In this document: positions 39,665-45,880 of the stretch, one piece after another
Numbering within the stretch: position 1 is the first letter of the stretch
How the letters are laid out: every line of letters starts with the position of its first letter
Origin: a virus
DNA: 48,272 nucleotides
Reading direction: 5' to 3' (one strand)
IMG/VR virus record: IMGVR_UViG_3300044712_000587
Span: 1-48,272 of that record
Notes under the pieces: model-generated
The model's input: only the letters and a program-made list of their open reading frames with translations
The model's database searches: none
What the model was told of the DNA's origin: nothing
Program-made: the position numbers and the translations under genes

Positions 39665-40066
39665 TCACCAACGCCGAGTCGGATTCGAGCCGCCGGCCAC
39701 ATGCTCGCCATCGTGCCCAGGCTTCAGCGTGCACACATAGCCGTCGCAGTCAGTCTCGCAACACGCCACATCGACAAGCTGACACGACTGAGAGTACGCG
39801 ATGTACTTGTGAACCTTGGCACGCTTCGCGCGGAGCGCCGCAGGATCGACGTGCAGGAGCGTGGTGTCACCGACGACCTTGACAATGCCGGCCATGTCCA
39901 GCACGGCAATCAGATCCGCAACCTCTCCGCGAATCCGCTGAAGGTTATCGCTGGCCTGCCCAGGCTCGCACTCGTCCAGTCCGAACCGCAACGCTTTCGA
40001 GATTCGCGCGGCGACCTCCGCGCATTCCTCCATCGCCTGCACGTACAGCAACTCCTGGATCGTCAT
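39665..40066 (-). CDS. MazG-like NTP pyrophosphohydrolase (probable, 133 aa)
   Basis: The N-terminal 65 residues carry the MazG-type metal motif: EECAEVAARISKALRFG (E-x2-E-like) and RGEVADLIAVLDMAGI (E-x2-D). Such all-alpha enzymes hydrolyse nucleoside triphosphates to monophosphates. They are common in phages, where they may alter nucleotide or alarmone pools. The C-terminal half has Cys pairs (CCETDCDGYVC) that could bind zinc. Confidence 0.68.
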   Translation of the reverse strand: MTIQELLYVQAMEECAEVAARISKALRFGLDECEPGQASDNLQRIRGEVADLIAVLDMAGIVKVVGDTTLLHVDPAALRAKRAKVHKYIAYSQSCQLVDVACCETDCDGYVCTLKPGHDGEHVAGGSNPTRRW

Positions 40067-40073
40067 GCTCCCC

Positions 40074-40490
40074 TCACTCCCCCTCCCTGACCTTCAGAAT
40101 CTCTCTCAGCCGCGCGTTGTCTTCTTGGTACACCGACACCATGCGAAGCAGGGCAGAGATCATCTCAGGTGCACCGGCTATAAGAGTAGCGTCGGGATGT
40201 TCGATGCGCTCGATGTCGCCGCGATACTCGCGTTCCTTGACCGCCAGCCCTTCGTCGATGCGAGTCATGACTCCGAAGCCGTCTTCGCCGCGAACCTGAA
40301 AGCGTGGGGACGCGCCAGCCATCCCCCACCGCACGAAGTCCATAACGTAGGGACGGCCCTTTGCCATCGCGACGAGATAGACCTCCTTCGTGTTCAGATT
40401 GCCGTCCCACTTCCACGGCCCCGGCGTAGCAGCGTTCAGTTTCGCCTCGATATCGGCCAACACAACCGCGAACTCAGAACGGGATGTCAT
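40074..40490 (-). CDS. Ea22-like phage protein (138 aa)
   Basis: The start MTSRSEFAVVLADIEAKLNA overlaps the end of the previous gene by 17 bases. AATPGPWKW near residue 19 followed by short beta units, HPDATLIAGAPEMISALLRM and a final helix is the pattern of Ea22/Ead-like phage proteins, which are common in early regions and of unknown function. Its presence supports an early operon. Confidence 0.72.
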   Translation of the reverse strand: MTSRSEFAVVLADIEAKLNAATPGPWKWDGNLNTKEVYLVAMAKGRPYVMDFVRWGMAGASPRFQVRGEDGFGVMTRIDEGLAVKEREYRGDIERIEHPDATLIAGAPEMISALLRMVSVYQEDNARLREILKVREGE

Positions 40491-40836
40491 CAGAACCCCC
40501 GCTTCCCTGCTCCCACGGTGCCGGCTCAGACGCCGAAGCGGGCCGCTCCGAAGATTCGGACGAGCGCGGCCTTGATGCTTGCGTGCCACCGTCGAACCCG
40601 CTCGATCTCGCCGGATAGCGCGGCTGCGCGGCCGGCTGCCCGCTCGACTGCTGCGCTTGGTCCCGGTTGTCCGGCGACAGGTAGATCGTGTAGTCGGGGT
40701 CCGTGTCCTTCGTCTTCCTGTCGTTCTTGAAGACCCAGACCATCGCTCGGCCGAGCTTGCCGCGCAGGTACTTCGTGCCTCTCGCCGATGTCTGCTCGTA
40801 CAGCCCCATCAGCGGTACTCGGTTGTCGTTTGCCAT
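40474..40836 (-). CDS. SSB-tailed single-strand-binding-like protein (120 aa)
   Basis: The N-terminal 55 residues (LYEQTSARGTKYLRGKLGRA, then KTKDTDPDYTIYLSPD) resemble a small DUF736-like beta-barrel. Residues 60-110 are flexible Gln/Ser/Pro, and the C-terminus is DDIPF, the acidic tip used by bacterial SSB proteins to bind partner enzymes. With RecT, exonuclease and initiator nearby, an SSB role on phage replication intermediates is likely. The OB-fold itself is not proven from the sequence. Confidence 0.65.
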   Translation of the reverse strand: MANDNRVPLMGLYEQTSARGTKYLRGKLGRAMVWVFKNDRKTKDTDPDYTIYLSPDNRDQAQQSSGQPAAQPRYPARSSGFDGGTQASRPRSSESSERPASASEPAPWEQGSGGSDDIPF

Positions 40837-41020
40837 GAGTGTTTTTCCCGATGCCGATGCGGTTGGAACCGGCGTTGCACAGCGGACACCGCGCCCGTTT
40901 CAACACCAGTCCGAAGCGAGCCGTGTCCATCGGCAACTGGCACACGACCCAGGAGTGATCGCACTCGAAGCACGTCACCCAGAGATCCGACGCTCCGCCC
41001 CTGATAGAGATCGTGCCCAT
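40526..41020 (-). CDS. Zinc-ribbon protein with a long overlapping tail (164 aa)
   Basis: The first 60 residues (GGASDLWVTCFECDHSWVVC, then RARCPLCNAGSNRIGIG) form a clear zinc ribbon with two CxxC pairs. After residue 61 the frame runs through the SSB-like gene in another frame for about 310 bases, and its sequence there looks like shadow (Arg/Ala/Gly-rich). The authentic protein is probably the first 60-70 residues, whose own stop may have been lost. The ATG overlaps the previous stop (TGATG). Confidence 0.5.
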   Translation of the reverse strand: MGTISIRGGASDLWVTCFECDHSWVVCQLPMDTARFGLVLKRARCPLCNAGSNRIGIGKNTHGKRQPSTADGAVRADIGERHEVPARQARPSDGLGLQERQEDEGHGPRLHDLPVAGQPGPSAAVERAAGRAAALSGEIERVRRWHASIKAALVRIFGAARFGV

Positions 41021-41436
41021 CAGTGAACCTTGCCGCTCTCGGGCGCCATCGGCACCGCTGGCCCGCGCGCGATCATTCCAAGTTTCTCGACCAGCGAGAC
41101 GACAGACTGTGCCTGCAACTCTCGCATCACGTTGTCCCGGTCCTCGCCCGTGCGCTGCACCCGGAAGTCAACGTACTCGTTGATGAGCTTCGAGCAAAGC
41201 CGCTCGGGAGGGAAGTTCAGCATGTCCGCAACTGCGGCGACGTACGACATCAGCAAATCCATGAGACACGGATTCACCGGAGCGCCTTTCTTCGGAACCT
41301 GCCACTTGTCCAGGAACTCGTTGAACGCCTGCCGGATCCCCGTGCAGTCGTCGCAGTCCGCTCCAGGCCCGGCATACATCCGAACCTCGTGGACTTCCAC
41401 CATCTTGCCGTCCCCGACCTTGTTTTCGTCAGCCAT
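41020..41436 (-). CDS. Hypothetical protein (138 aa)
   Basis: The start MADENKVGDGKMVEVHEVRM follows AGGGGGCGAG. It has CDDC (residues 27-30) and further Cys; the rest is helical (CLMDLLMSYVAAVADMLNFP; EDRDNVMRELQAQSVVSLVE). It may bind a metal. It is coupled to the zinc-ribbon gene downstream. No family is recognised. Confidence 0.72.
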   Translation of the reverse strand: MADENKVGDGKMVEVHEVRMYAGPGADCDDCTGIRQAFNEFLDKWQVPKKGAPVNPCLMDLLMSYVAAVADMLNFPPERLCSKLINEYVDFRVQRTGEDRDNVMRELQAQSVVSLVEKLGMIARGPAVPMAPESGKVH

Positions 41437-41449
41437 CTCGCCCCCTTGA

Positions 41450-41641
41450 TTACCCAGGAAGCCGCTTCGACGAGGCGAAGCGGTACACCGGCTTGCCGTC
41501 TCTGACCTCGTGCGTCCGGTAGTAGTTCCGCACGACGACATCCTTGCCTTCGCGCCCGATCAACTGAATCTCGGGGCTCGGTCCAGGCAACACCATCTCT
41601 TGAAGCGTGCCGTCGACATCAACGAGAACCGTCGTCTCCAT
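41450..41641 (-). CDS. Small beta-rich protein (63 aa)
   Basis: It begins METTVLVDVDGTLQEMVLPG and continues as short strands with GREGKDVVVRNYYRTHEVRD. It is short and self-contained and sits inside the early operon with a slight overlap with the gene before it. The function is unknown. Confidence 0.68.
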   Translation of the reverse strand: METTVLVDVDGTLQEMVLPGPSPEIQLIGREGKDVVVRNYYRTHEVRDGKPVYRFASSKRLPG

Positions 41642-41909
41642 CTCGGGCCTCCGCCGTCTCGATACCGAAGCCAACATCCAACTGCGCGTCCGAAGGCCAG
41701 GAGCCCGCCACGTCCTCAACAGCCTTCACCACGGCAGCCCAGAGCGCGGCCACCTGTTCCGGCGTGTCGACGCTCACCCGCGCGTGACGCTTCGGAATCG
41801 GACGGTACTGCCGGATATCAAAGTCGTAGATGTGGAGCGACACCCGGACGTTTCCAGGCAAAAACCCCTTCATCAGCGATACGGCGTTCACTTCAGCTTT
41901 GCGCGGCAT
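41619..41909 (-). CDS. Small hypothetical protein (96 aa)
   Basis: An N-terminal region (PRKAEVNAVSLMKGFLPGNV then SLHIYDFDI) is beta-rich; a helix (EQVAALWAAVVKAVEDVAG) and an acidic tail follow. It could be a host-directed early protein. No family is recognised. Confidence 0.7.
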   Translation of the reverse strand: MPRKAEVNAVSLMKGFLPGNVRVSLHIYDFDIRQYRPIPKRHARVSVDTPEQVAALWAAVVKAVEDVAGSWPSDAQLDVGFGIETAEARDGDDGSR

Positions 41910-42129
41910 CAGAATCCTTCCCCGCCTTCGATTCCCGAGCGTCCCACTCGGCTTGACGCTGGCGATTCACCGTGGAGTCTTCCCAATCCGCCTTGTCGCA
42001 GCATTCCTCGCACGCGCGACACGGAAGCCGACACGGTACGGGATGAAAACTTGACCAGCAGTACCGATTCGGGCGATTGCTGGCGCAGGAACAACCGCGT
42101 TCTTCGCGGCACACCCGACAGGAGTTCAT
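41893..42129 (-). CDS. Cysteine-rich small protein (78 aa)
   Basis: Within the first 45 residues are ten or more Cys (CRVCREERGCSC; CWSSFHPVPCRLPCRACEECC), enough for two or three zinc sites. The rest is charged. It resembles small phage zinc proteins that bind host factors, though the partner is unknown. The start is the ATG at 42129. Confidence 0.72.
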   Translation of the reverse strand: MNSCRVCREERGCSCASNRPNRYCWSSFHPVPCRLPCRACEECCDKADWEDSTVNRQRQAEWDARESKAGKDSDAAQS

Positions 42130-42335
42130 GTCTTCCTCTCGCGCTCCCACCGCATCTTTTTCAGGATGTGGCGGGTCTTCCAACGACGATGCTCACCGCG
42201 AGCAATCTCGACTCGACACTCAGGGCAACCCACGTCAGCCGCGCGGCTCGTCCATCCGAAGCCCTGATTCGCAGCGTCCAGGCCGCACAGGGTTTGCCAC
42301 CACCCGGAACGGCTGAAGCAGCAGCGATTCTTCAT
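42126..42335 (-). CDS. Small Cys-containing basic protein (69 aa)
   Basis: It begins MKNRCCFSRSGWWQTLCGLD and contains a CPEC pair near residue 37, then a strongly basic C-terminus. The basic end and the zinc-type pair suggest nucleic-acid contact. The ATG overlaps the stop of the preceding gene by four bases. Confidence 0.68.
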   Translation of the reverse strand: MKNRCCFSRSGWWQTLCGLDAANQGFGWTSRAADVGCPECRVEIARGEHRRWKTRHILKKMRWERERKT

Positions 42336-42607
42336 ACCGAATCCTTCGCAACGTCGGCGTCGTCCTGATAGCCATTCGCCGCCAGCACGCTCGCCAGGAG
42401 TTCTACCGCGTGCACAGCCCAGGTGCGGCCGCGCCACTCGACGATGATCCACGGCGACCCACAGCCCGCGCCCGTGAGTACCCCGCCGTGTTCGCAGGTA
42501 ACGTGATTCGTTCGGAACCCAAGCTCGATGGATTGGGTCTTGTTGCACTCCCGCACCGGCACCTGGAGAAGCGCCGGCACGACCTCACGCAACGGCTTTC
42601 GAGTCAT
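42332..42607 (-). CDS. Hypothetical protein (91 aa)
   Basis: It starts MTRKPLREVVPALLQVPVRE and contains three Cys/His residues (CNKTQ; CEHGG; GCGS) and a helical end (AVELLASVLAANGY). It is probably a small soluble early protein. No family is recognised. Confidence 0.7.
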   Translation of the reverse strand: MTRKPLREVVPALLQVPVRECNKTQSIELGFRTNHVTCEHGGVLTGAGCGSPWIIVEWRGRTWAVHAVELLASVLAANGYQDDADVAKDSV

Positions 42608-42855
42608 CAGACATTCACCCGGATCAGGTTCCGCCGCCCTTCCTCCAACTTGACCAACTCACCGAAGCCGGGATCGTCCCACTCGCCCAGAGGATCCCGA
42701 GGGAACCCGACGACGACGGATGCCCGGCAGGTCGGACATGCGAACTCGTCACCCGACCACACCTGATAGACATTCCCCCCGGAGACGAGTCCCACCCGGC
42801 GCCCCGTCTTGTGACAGTGCATCTCGACACCGCACTTCGCGCAAATCGGGCTCAT
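42607..42855 (-). CDS. Zinc-ribbon protein, first gene of the early operon (82 aa)
   Basis: It has CAKCGVEMHCH near the N-terminus and CPTC near residue 40, a four-Cys zinc ribbon, followed by an alpha/beta C-half. GAAGGGATGG lies upstream of the ATG. Being first in the operon, it should be made very early and in quantity, fitting a host transcription- or replication-modifying role, which is inference only. Confidence 0.72.
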   Translation of the reverse strand: MSPICAKCGVEMHCHKTGRRVGLVSGGNVYQVWSGDEFACPTCRASVVVGFPRDPLGEWDDPGFGELVKLEEGRRNLIRVNV

Positions 42856-42892
42856 TTCGCCATCCCTTCGATAGTTACGCGCTGTATTGCCC

Positions 42893-42908
42893 TGTCAACA
42901 TGTCAACA
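42893..42908 (-). promoter_or_regulatory. Tandem TGTTGACA operator-like repeat
   Basis: On the minus strand TGTTGACA occurs twice without a gap (42901-42908, then 42893-42900), right at the predicted transcription start of the early promoter. A repressor or activator bound to the tandem word would control the whole early operon. It also contains a -35-like TTGACA. Confidence 0.5.
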
Positions 42909-42936
42909 TCCTAGCACCGCCAACATATAAACGCAA
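42908..42936 (-). promoter_or_regulatory. Candidate early promoter
   Basis: TTGCGT (42931-42936) and TAGGAT (42908-42913) are separated by 17 bases on the minus strand. Transcription would begin near 42901, 46 bases before the first early ATG, leaving a normal leader with its ribosome binding site. The -35 is weak, which fits regulation through the adjacent tandem repeat. Confidence 0.45.
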
Positions 42937-42988
42937 GCCCTATTCCCGGTTTTTTGCCGGATGGCCGGCAGCCTCGACCGAAGGCATG

Positions 42989-43067
42989 GCAGGAGTTCTA
43001 CCTACCCACGCAACCACCCACCCCCAACGCTCAGATCGCGCGCGTGTGCAGGGGTTCTCCCTACCCA
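42989..43067. repeat. Two 20-bp direct repeats (GCAGGRGTTCTMCCTACCCA)
   Basis: Copies at 42989-43008 and 43048-43067 differ at two positions, offset 59 bp. They lie upstream of the early promoter. They may be activator sites, remnants of a duplication, or RNA elements at the end of the AAA+ transcript. Confidence 0.65.
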
Positions 43068-43074
43068 GAAATGA

Positions 43075-43108
43075 GGACAGTTCCGGGCGGAGGGGCAGGG
43101 AAGTGTCC
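43075..43108 (-). terminator. Imperfect stem-loop, possible end of the AAA+ operon
   Basis: GGACAGTTCC and GGGAAGTGTCC are complementary over nine of ten pairs with a GC-rich loop of about 13. On the minus strand it is followed by TCATTTCT, a weak T-rich tail. It could terminate the AAA+ operon, whose last gene ends at 43372, before the early promoter. Confidence 0.4.
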
Positions 43109-43371
43109 CTAAACGAGGCGCGTGCCTAGCTAACGAACATGCTCAGGAATCGCGCGCCCGGAGCCTGGAAGACTCACGACGCGCGCGCCCCAGGCCAGGG
43201 AAACGCCCCAGGCCGGCACCGCTCAGGACTAGCGCGCCAGGAGAAACCCCCGCCGATCAGGTTTGCGTGTATGACGGCCCGCCGGCAGGCCCGCCGGGAA
43301 CCCGCCGAGCGTACAGACGAAGGCGCACGCCCCGAGCAGGAACGCGCGCCACCTGGAGAAGCCTAGAGAGC

Positions 43372-43944
43372 CTAAAACGGCAGCCGTTCAGCCGACAGGA
43401 CGCAGCCGGCCGGACCAGGAAACCACCGCACGATTGAGCCCGCATCCTTGACCGAGAGCCCGCGCCACGCGCCCCGAGGCGAAGGCACGATCTCCCCTTC
43501 GAGAGTCGCCCCGACCCACCCAACCAGCAGCCCGCCGCCCCGCCTGGACTGTCGGCGCCGGCAGGAGATCCCCCACTGGCGCACCGGCACATCGGATGCC
43601 CCCGTAGGAATCACCGTTTCAACATCGACCGAAAGCCCATCGAGCAGCACCGCACGCGCGACCGAATCGGACGCCAGGACGAGCGACCGAGCCCGCGCCG
43701 CCGAGCCCGGCGAGAGCCAGCACGCGCGGTAGTAGGCATCGCAGACGAACCCGCCGCAGCCCAGGAGCCACCCGAGCCCGAGCCATCGCACGCGGTCCCC
43801 AGGCGCGCGAAACGCCACCGACCAGAGATCCGCGAAATCCCCGCCGGCCGTTCGCCGATGATGCCCCGGCGCATGAGTGAAGACGATAGCCCGTTCGAGC
43901 GACCAGCACCCGCCCGGCACCTGGACATCAGCAGGCGTTACCAC
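43372..43944 (-). CDS. Hypothetical protein, last gene of the AAA+ operon (190 aa)
   Basis: The GTG at 43944 overlaps the TAA of the gene before it, so I prefer it to the ATG at 44031. The protein has a Trp/Gly-rich hydrophobic stretch (WLGLGWLLGCGGFVCDAYY) that may be membrane-associated, then beta-rich segments (GLSVDVETVIPTGASDVPVR and GATLEGEIVPSPRGAWRGL) and several Cys. The family is unknown. Confidence 0.65.
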   Translation of the reverse strand: MVTPADVQVPGGCWSLERAIVFTHAPGHHRRTAGGDFADLWSVAFRAPGDRVRWLGLGWLLGCGGFVCDAYYRACWLSPGSAARARSLVLASDSVARAVLLDGLSVDVETVIPTGASDVPVRQWGISCRRRQSRRGGGLLVGWVGATLEGEIVPSPRGAWRGLSVKDAGSIVRWFPGPAGCVLSAERLPF

Positions 43945-44102
43945 CTGGACACCGCGCGAGCCTGGACAGCCGCACGCCCCACGAGCAGCACGACGCGCCA
44001 GGAGAAGAACCGCAGCCCGAACCCCCACCACCCACGAGACGGCGCCGCCGACGCACGAGGCGCGCGCGCCACGCTGTCACCATCAGCCCAGACGAGCGAC
44101 AT
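43938..44102 (-). CDS. Small membrane protein (54 aa)
   Basis: It begins MSLVWADGDSVARAPRAS, followed by a hydrophobic, Trp/Phe-rich helix (GWWGFGLRFFSWRVVLLVG) and a basic end. GGGGGTG precedes the ATG. Third codon positions are about 80% G/C, as in real genes here. It may act in the membrane with the AAA+ system. The role is unknown. Confidence 0.5.
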   Translation of the reverse strand: MSLVWADGDSVARAPRASAAPSRGWWGFGLRFFSWRVVLLVGRAAVQARAVSRW

Positions 44103-44159
44103 ACCCACCCCCAAGAGAAACGCGCCCAGAGCCCCGGAGAGCCCCAGGCGCGCGCGTTG

Positions 44160-44312
44160 TCAGCCTTGATCGGCCGCAGCATCTACCAAGCCGGTCAGCC
44201 CGTGGATCAGAGGAACGCAGCCCCAGAGCCAGCCCAGGAGCAGAGCCCCGGCACCGAACGCCAGGAGCAGGAACGACAGACGTGCCACCCGGAGACGACG
44301 ATCCGCCGCCAT
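44160..44312 (-). CDS. Single-span membrane protein (50 aa)
   Basis: The ATG overlaps the TGA of the DUF3150-type gene (TGATG), so the two are made together. After a basic start (AADRRLRVARL) comes one transmembrane helix (FLLLAFGAGALLLGWLWG) and a short tail. It could anchor or recruit the ATPase complex at the membrane. Confidence 0.65.
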   Translation of the reverse strand: MAADRRLRVARLSFLLLAFGAGALLLGWLWGCVPLIHGLTGLVDAAADQG

Positions 44313-45268
44313 CAGGCCACCGCCGCAGGTTCGGCAGCCGGCACCACGTCATCGGCGAAGAAGGCCCGCACGGGCGCATCCGAGAGCAGCCCATCGAGCG
44401 CGGCCCGCACACCCACGAGCGCGCCCGTTACCTCGCGCCGAGTGAACGCCGAGCCCCGGAGATCTTCCGCCGACACACCCGCGAGCGCGCGCCGGATCTT
44501 GTCGACTTCGCCCGCGAGCGCGTCATCGTCCGCGAGGTTGCGCGCGTTGAAGGTATCGCACCATTCGACCAACTTTTCGACCGTCGACGACTCGAAACGC
44601 TTGCGCCGACCATCGGCGCCAGGAGAGAGCCGATCCAGCAGATGATCGACCATGCCGGCGCACATCACCCGCAGAGCCTGCCTTGCCTCATCGAGTGCCG
44701 CGCTGAACTCCGCCGCCATCCGTTCGCGTTCACGCTTGAAGATATCCGCCCGGATCCCTTCAAGTTGCCCAGGTGCGCCGAGAGTGAACCAGCCCCACGA
44801 CAACGAGAAGGCCCGCCGCACGATCTCCGCCGGAGGATACGCCGCCGGATCCGCGAGCGCGCCCAGAGCCAACCGACCTTGACGCGCGGCCGGCTCATAC
44901 ACCGCGAGGAAATCATCGACGAGCCGATCCCGCTGCGGGGAACGCGCGGTAAGGTAGGCGTCCAACTCATCGACGACCGCCAACGGCATCACGTAGACAC
45001 CGGGCGCCACGAGCGACACCGGGAGAGCGCGCGTCATCAGGAAGCGGCGCGTTGCCCCGTCGAAGGAGTACACCGCATCGAGTTCTTTCGACTCCAGAAG
45101 CTCAGCCGCGATATACAGCCGCCCCTTATCCGTTCCGTTGCCGTCCGCGTCAGCATCGACCTTGATCGGGTTGAGGTTCGACACCTTGCGCCGCACCGAA
45201 AAGCGGCCCGTCGACACCTGGAGAAGCACCGCACGCGAGAGAAGATCCGAGCCGGTAAACTCTGCCAT
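44312..45268 (-). CDS. DUF3150-like protein (318 aa)
   Basis: The C-terminal block (residues about 220-290: STVEKLVEWCDTFNARNLAD, then DKIRRALAGVSAEDLRGS) follows the DUF3150 pattern, a family of unknown function found near AAA+ ATPases of phages and bacteria. The N-terminal part is alpha/beta with VSNLNPIKVDADADGNG and YFAVSDELDAYL-type segments. The start MAEFTGSDLLSRAVL at 45268 has AGGGGG upstream; an earlier ATG is less good. It lies after the DUF2997-like gene with a 13-base gap. Confidence 0.7.
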   Translation of the reverse strand: MAEFTGSDLLSRAVLLQVSTGRFSVRRKVSNLNPIKVDADADGNGTDKGRLYIAAELLESKELDAVYSFDGATRRFLMTRALPVSLVAPGVYVMPLAVVDELDAYLTARSPQRDRLVDDFLAVYEPAARQGRLALGALADPAAYPPAEIVRRAFSLSWGWFTLGAPGQLEGIRADIFKRERERMAAEFSAALDEARQALRVMCAGMVDHLLDRLSPGADGRRKRFESSTVEKLVEWCDTFNARNLADDDALAGEVDKIRRALAGVSAEDLRGSAFTRREVTGALVGVRAALDGLLSDAPVRAFFADDVVPAAEPAAVA

Positions 45269-45281
45269 GATTCGCCCCCTG

Positions 45282-45506
45282 CTATTGTTCCTGACTGTGA
45301 TCGTGATCGTGGACGTGGATCGCCGCCTGGACATCGACGCGCCGCGTACGCGCGACAGGTTCGCCCAGGAGATCCCCTAGCACCTTGAAGAACTCCGCCG
45401 CCTGGACATGCACCGCAGCCCCGACAGCACCCGTGATGACCTTGATTCGGCCATCCTGCAAGATCTCAATATCCAGATGATCCGCGCCACCGTTCGCCGC
45501 ACACAT
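45282..45506 (-). CDS. DUF2997-like small protein (74 aa)
   Basis: The core DHLDIEILQDGRIKVITGAV and the helix FFKVLGDLLGEP match the short beta-beta-alpha DUF2997 pattern (a pDGR turn, vtG turn, and helix), though the Cys common in relatives is replaced. The C-terminus is His/Asp-rich (HVHDHDHSQEQ) and could bind a metal. The ATG overlaps the stop of the Ycf35-like gene (TGATG). Confidence 0.65.
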   Translation of the reverse strand: MCAANGGADHLDIEILQDGRIKVITGAVGAAVHVQAAEFFKVLGDLLGEPVARTRRVDVQAAIHVHDHDHSQEQ

Positions 45507-45880
45507 CACCGCACCCCCTGGACACGAGAGATCCGCGCCGTTGTCGGCCCGGTCGATTGAACGCGAAGACCCGCAGCACGCGCCGCAGCCGCTACGGATT
45601 GAACCGCCACCGAACGCCGGATCGCGTTGACGAGCCCCGCGCGCCCGTCGTCGCTTGTGATATCGAAACGCGCGCCGCCCCACATCACACCAGCCCGAGC
45701 GCTTTCGACATCGGCCCGACCATCAGCCGAGACGACCATACGCCACGCGCCGCCCTGGACAATGATCGACTCACCGCGCCGCGTGACCGTCACCCCCTCC
45801 GCGTTGCCGGCAGCCGCCAACATCACGGGATTGACTTTGCCCAGGTTCACGGACGCTTGAAGCACAGACCAGCACGGCAT
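45506..45880 (-). CDS. Ycf35/DUF1257-like protein (124 aa)
   Basis: The length and layout match Ycf35/DUF1257: an N-terminal region VLQASVNLGKVNPVMLAAAG, strands EGVTVTRRGESIIVQGGAWR, and the family-type C-terminal helix then strand (NAIRRSVAVQSVAAAARAAG, LRVQSTGPTTARISRVQ). In cyanobacteria, plastids and phages this family is found with a Ycf46 ATPase. The ATG overlaps the ATPase stop (TGATG), so the two are coupled. Confidence 0.65.
   Translation of the reverse strand: MPCWSVLQASVNLGKVNPVMLAAAGNAEGVTVTRRGESIIVQGGAWRMVVSADGRADVESARAGVMWGGARFDITSDDGRAGLVNAIRRSVAVQSVAAAARAAGLRVQSTGPTTARISRVQGVR

Larger units (their letters stand above)
42856..43371. other. Intergenic region between the two leftward operons
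   Basis: This stretch of about 0.5 kb has no credible gene. It holds the candidate early promoter, a tandem TGTTGACA operator-like repeat, two 20-bp direct repeats, a stem-loop at about 43075-43108 and CGGCGGG-type short repeats near 43277-43308. It separates the AAA+ operon (upstream) from the early operon (downstream). Confidence 0.75.

Noticed and set aside
38066-40090. 674-codon plus-strand frame opposite YqaJ and its neighbours
   Set aside because: It is antisense to recognised genes (YqaJ, MazG-like) and its Arg/Leu/Pro-rich sequence has no family resemblance.
43877-45388. 503-codon plus-strand frame opposite the DUF3150-like gene
   Set aside because: It is rich in Arg/His/Pro/Glu and is the shadow of the minus-strand genes, which show family patterns and coupled starts.
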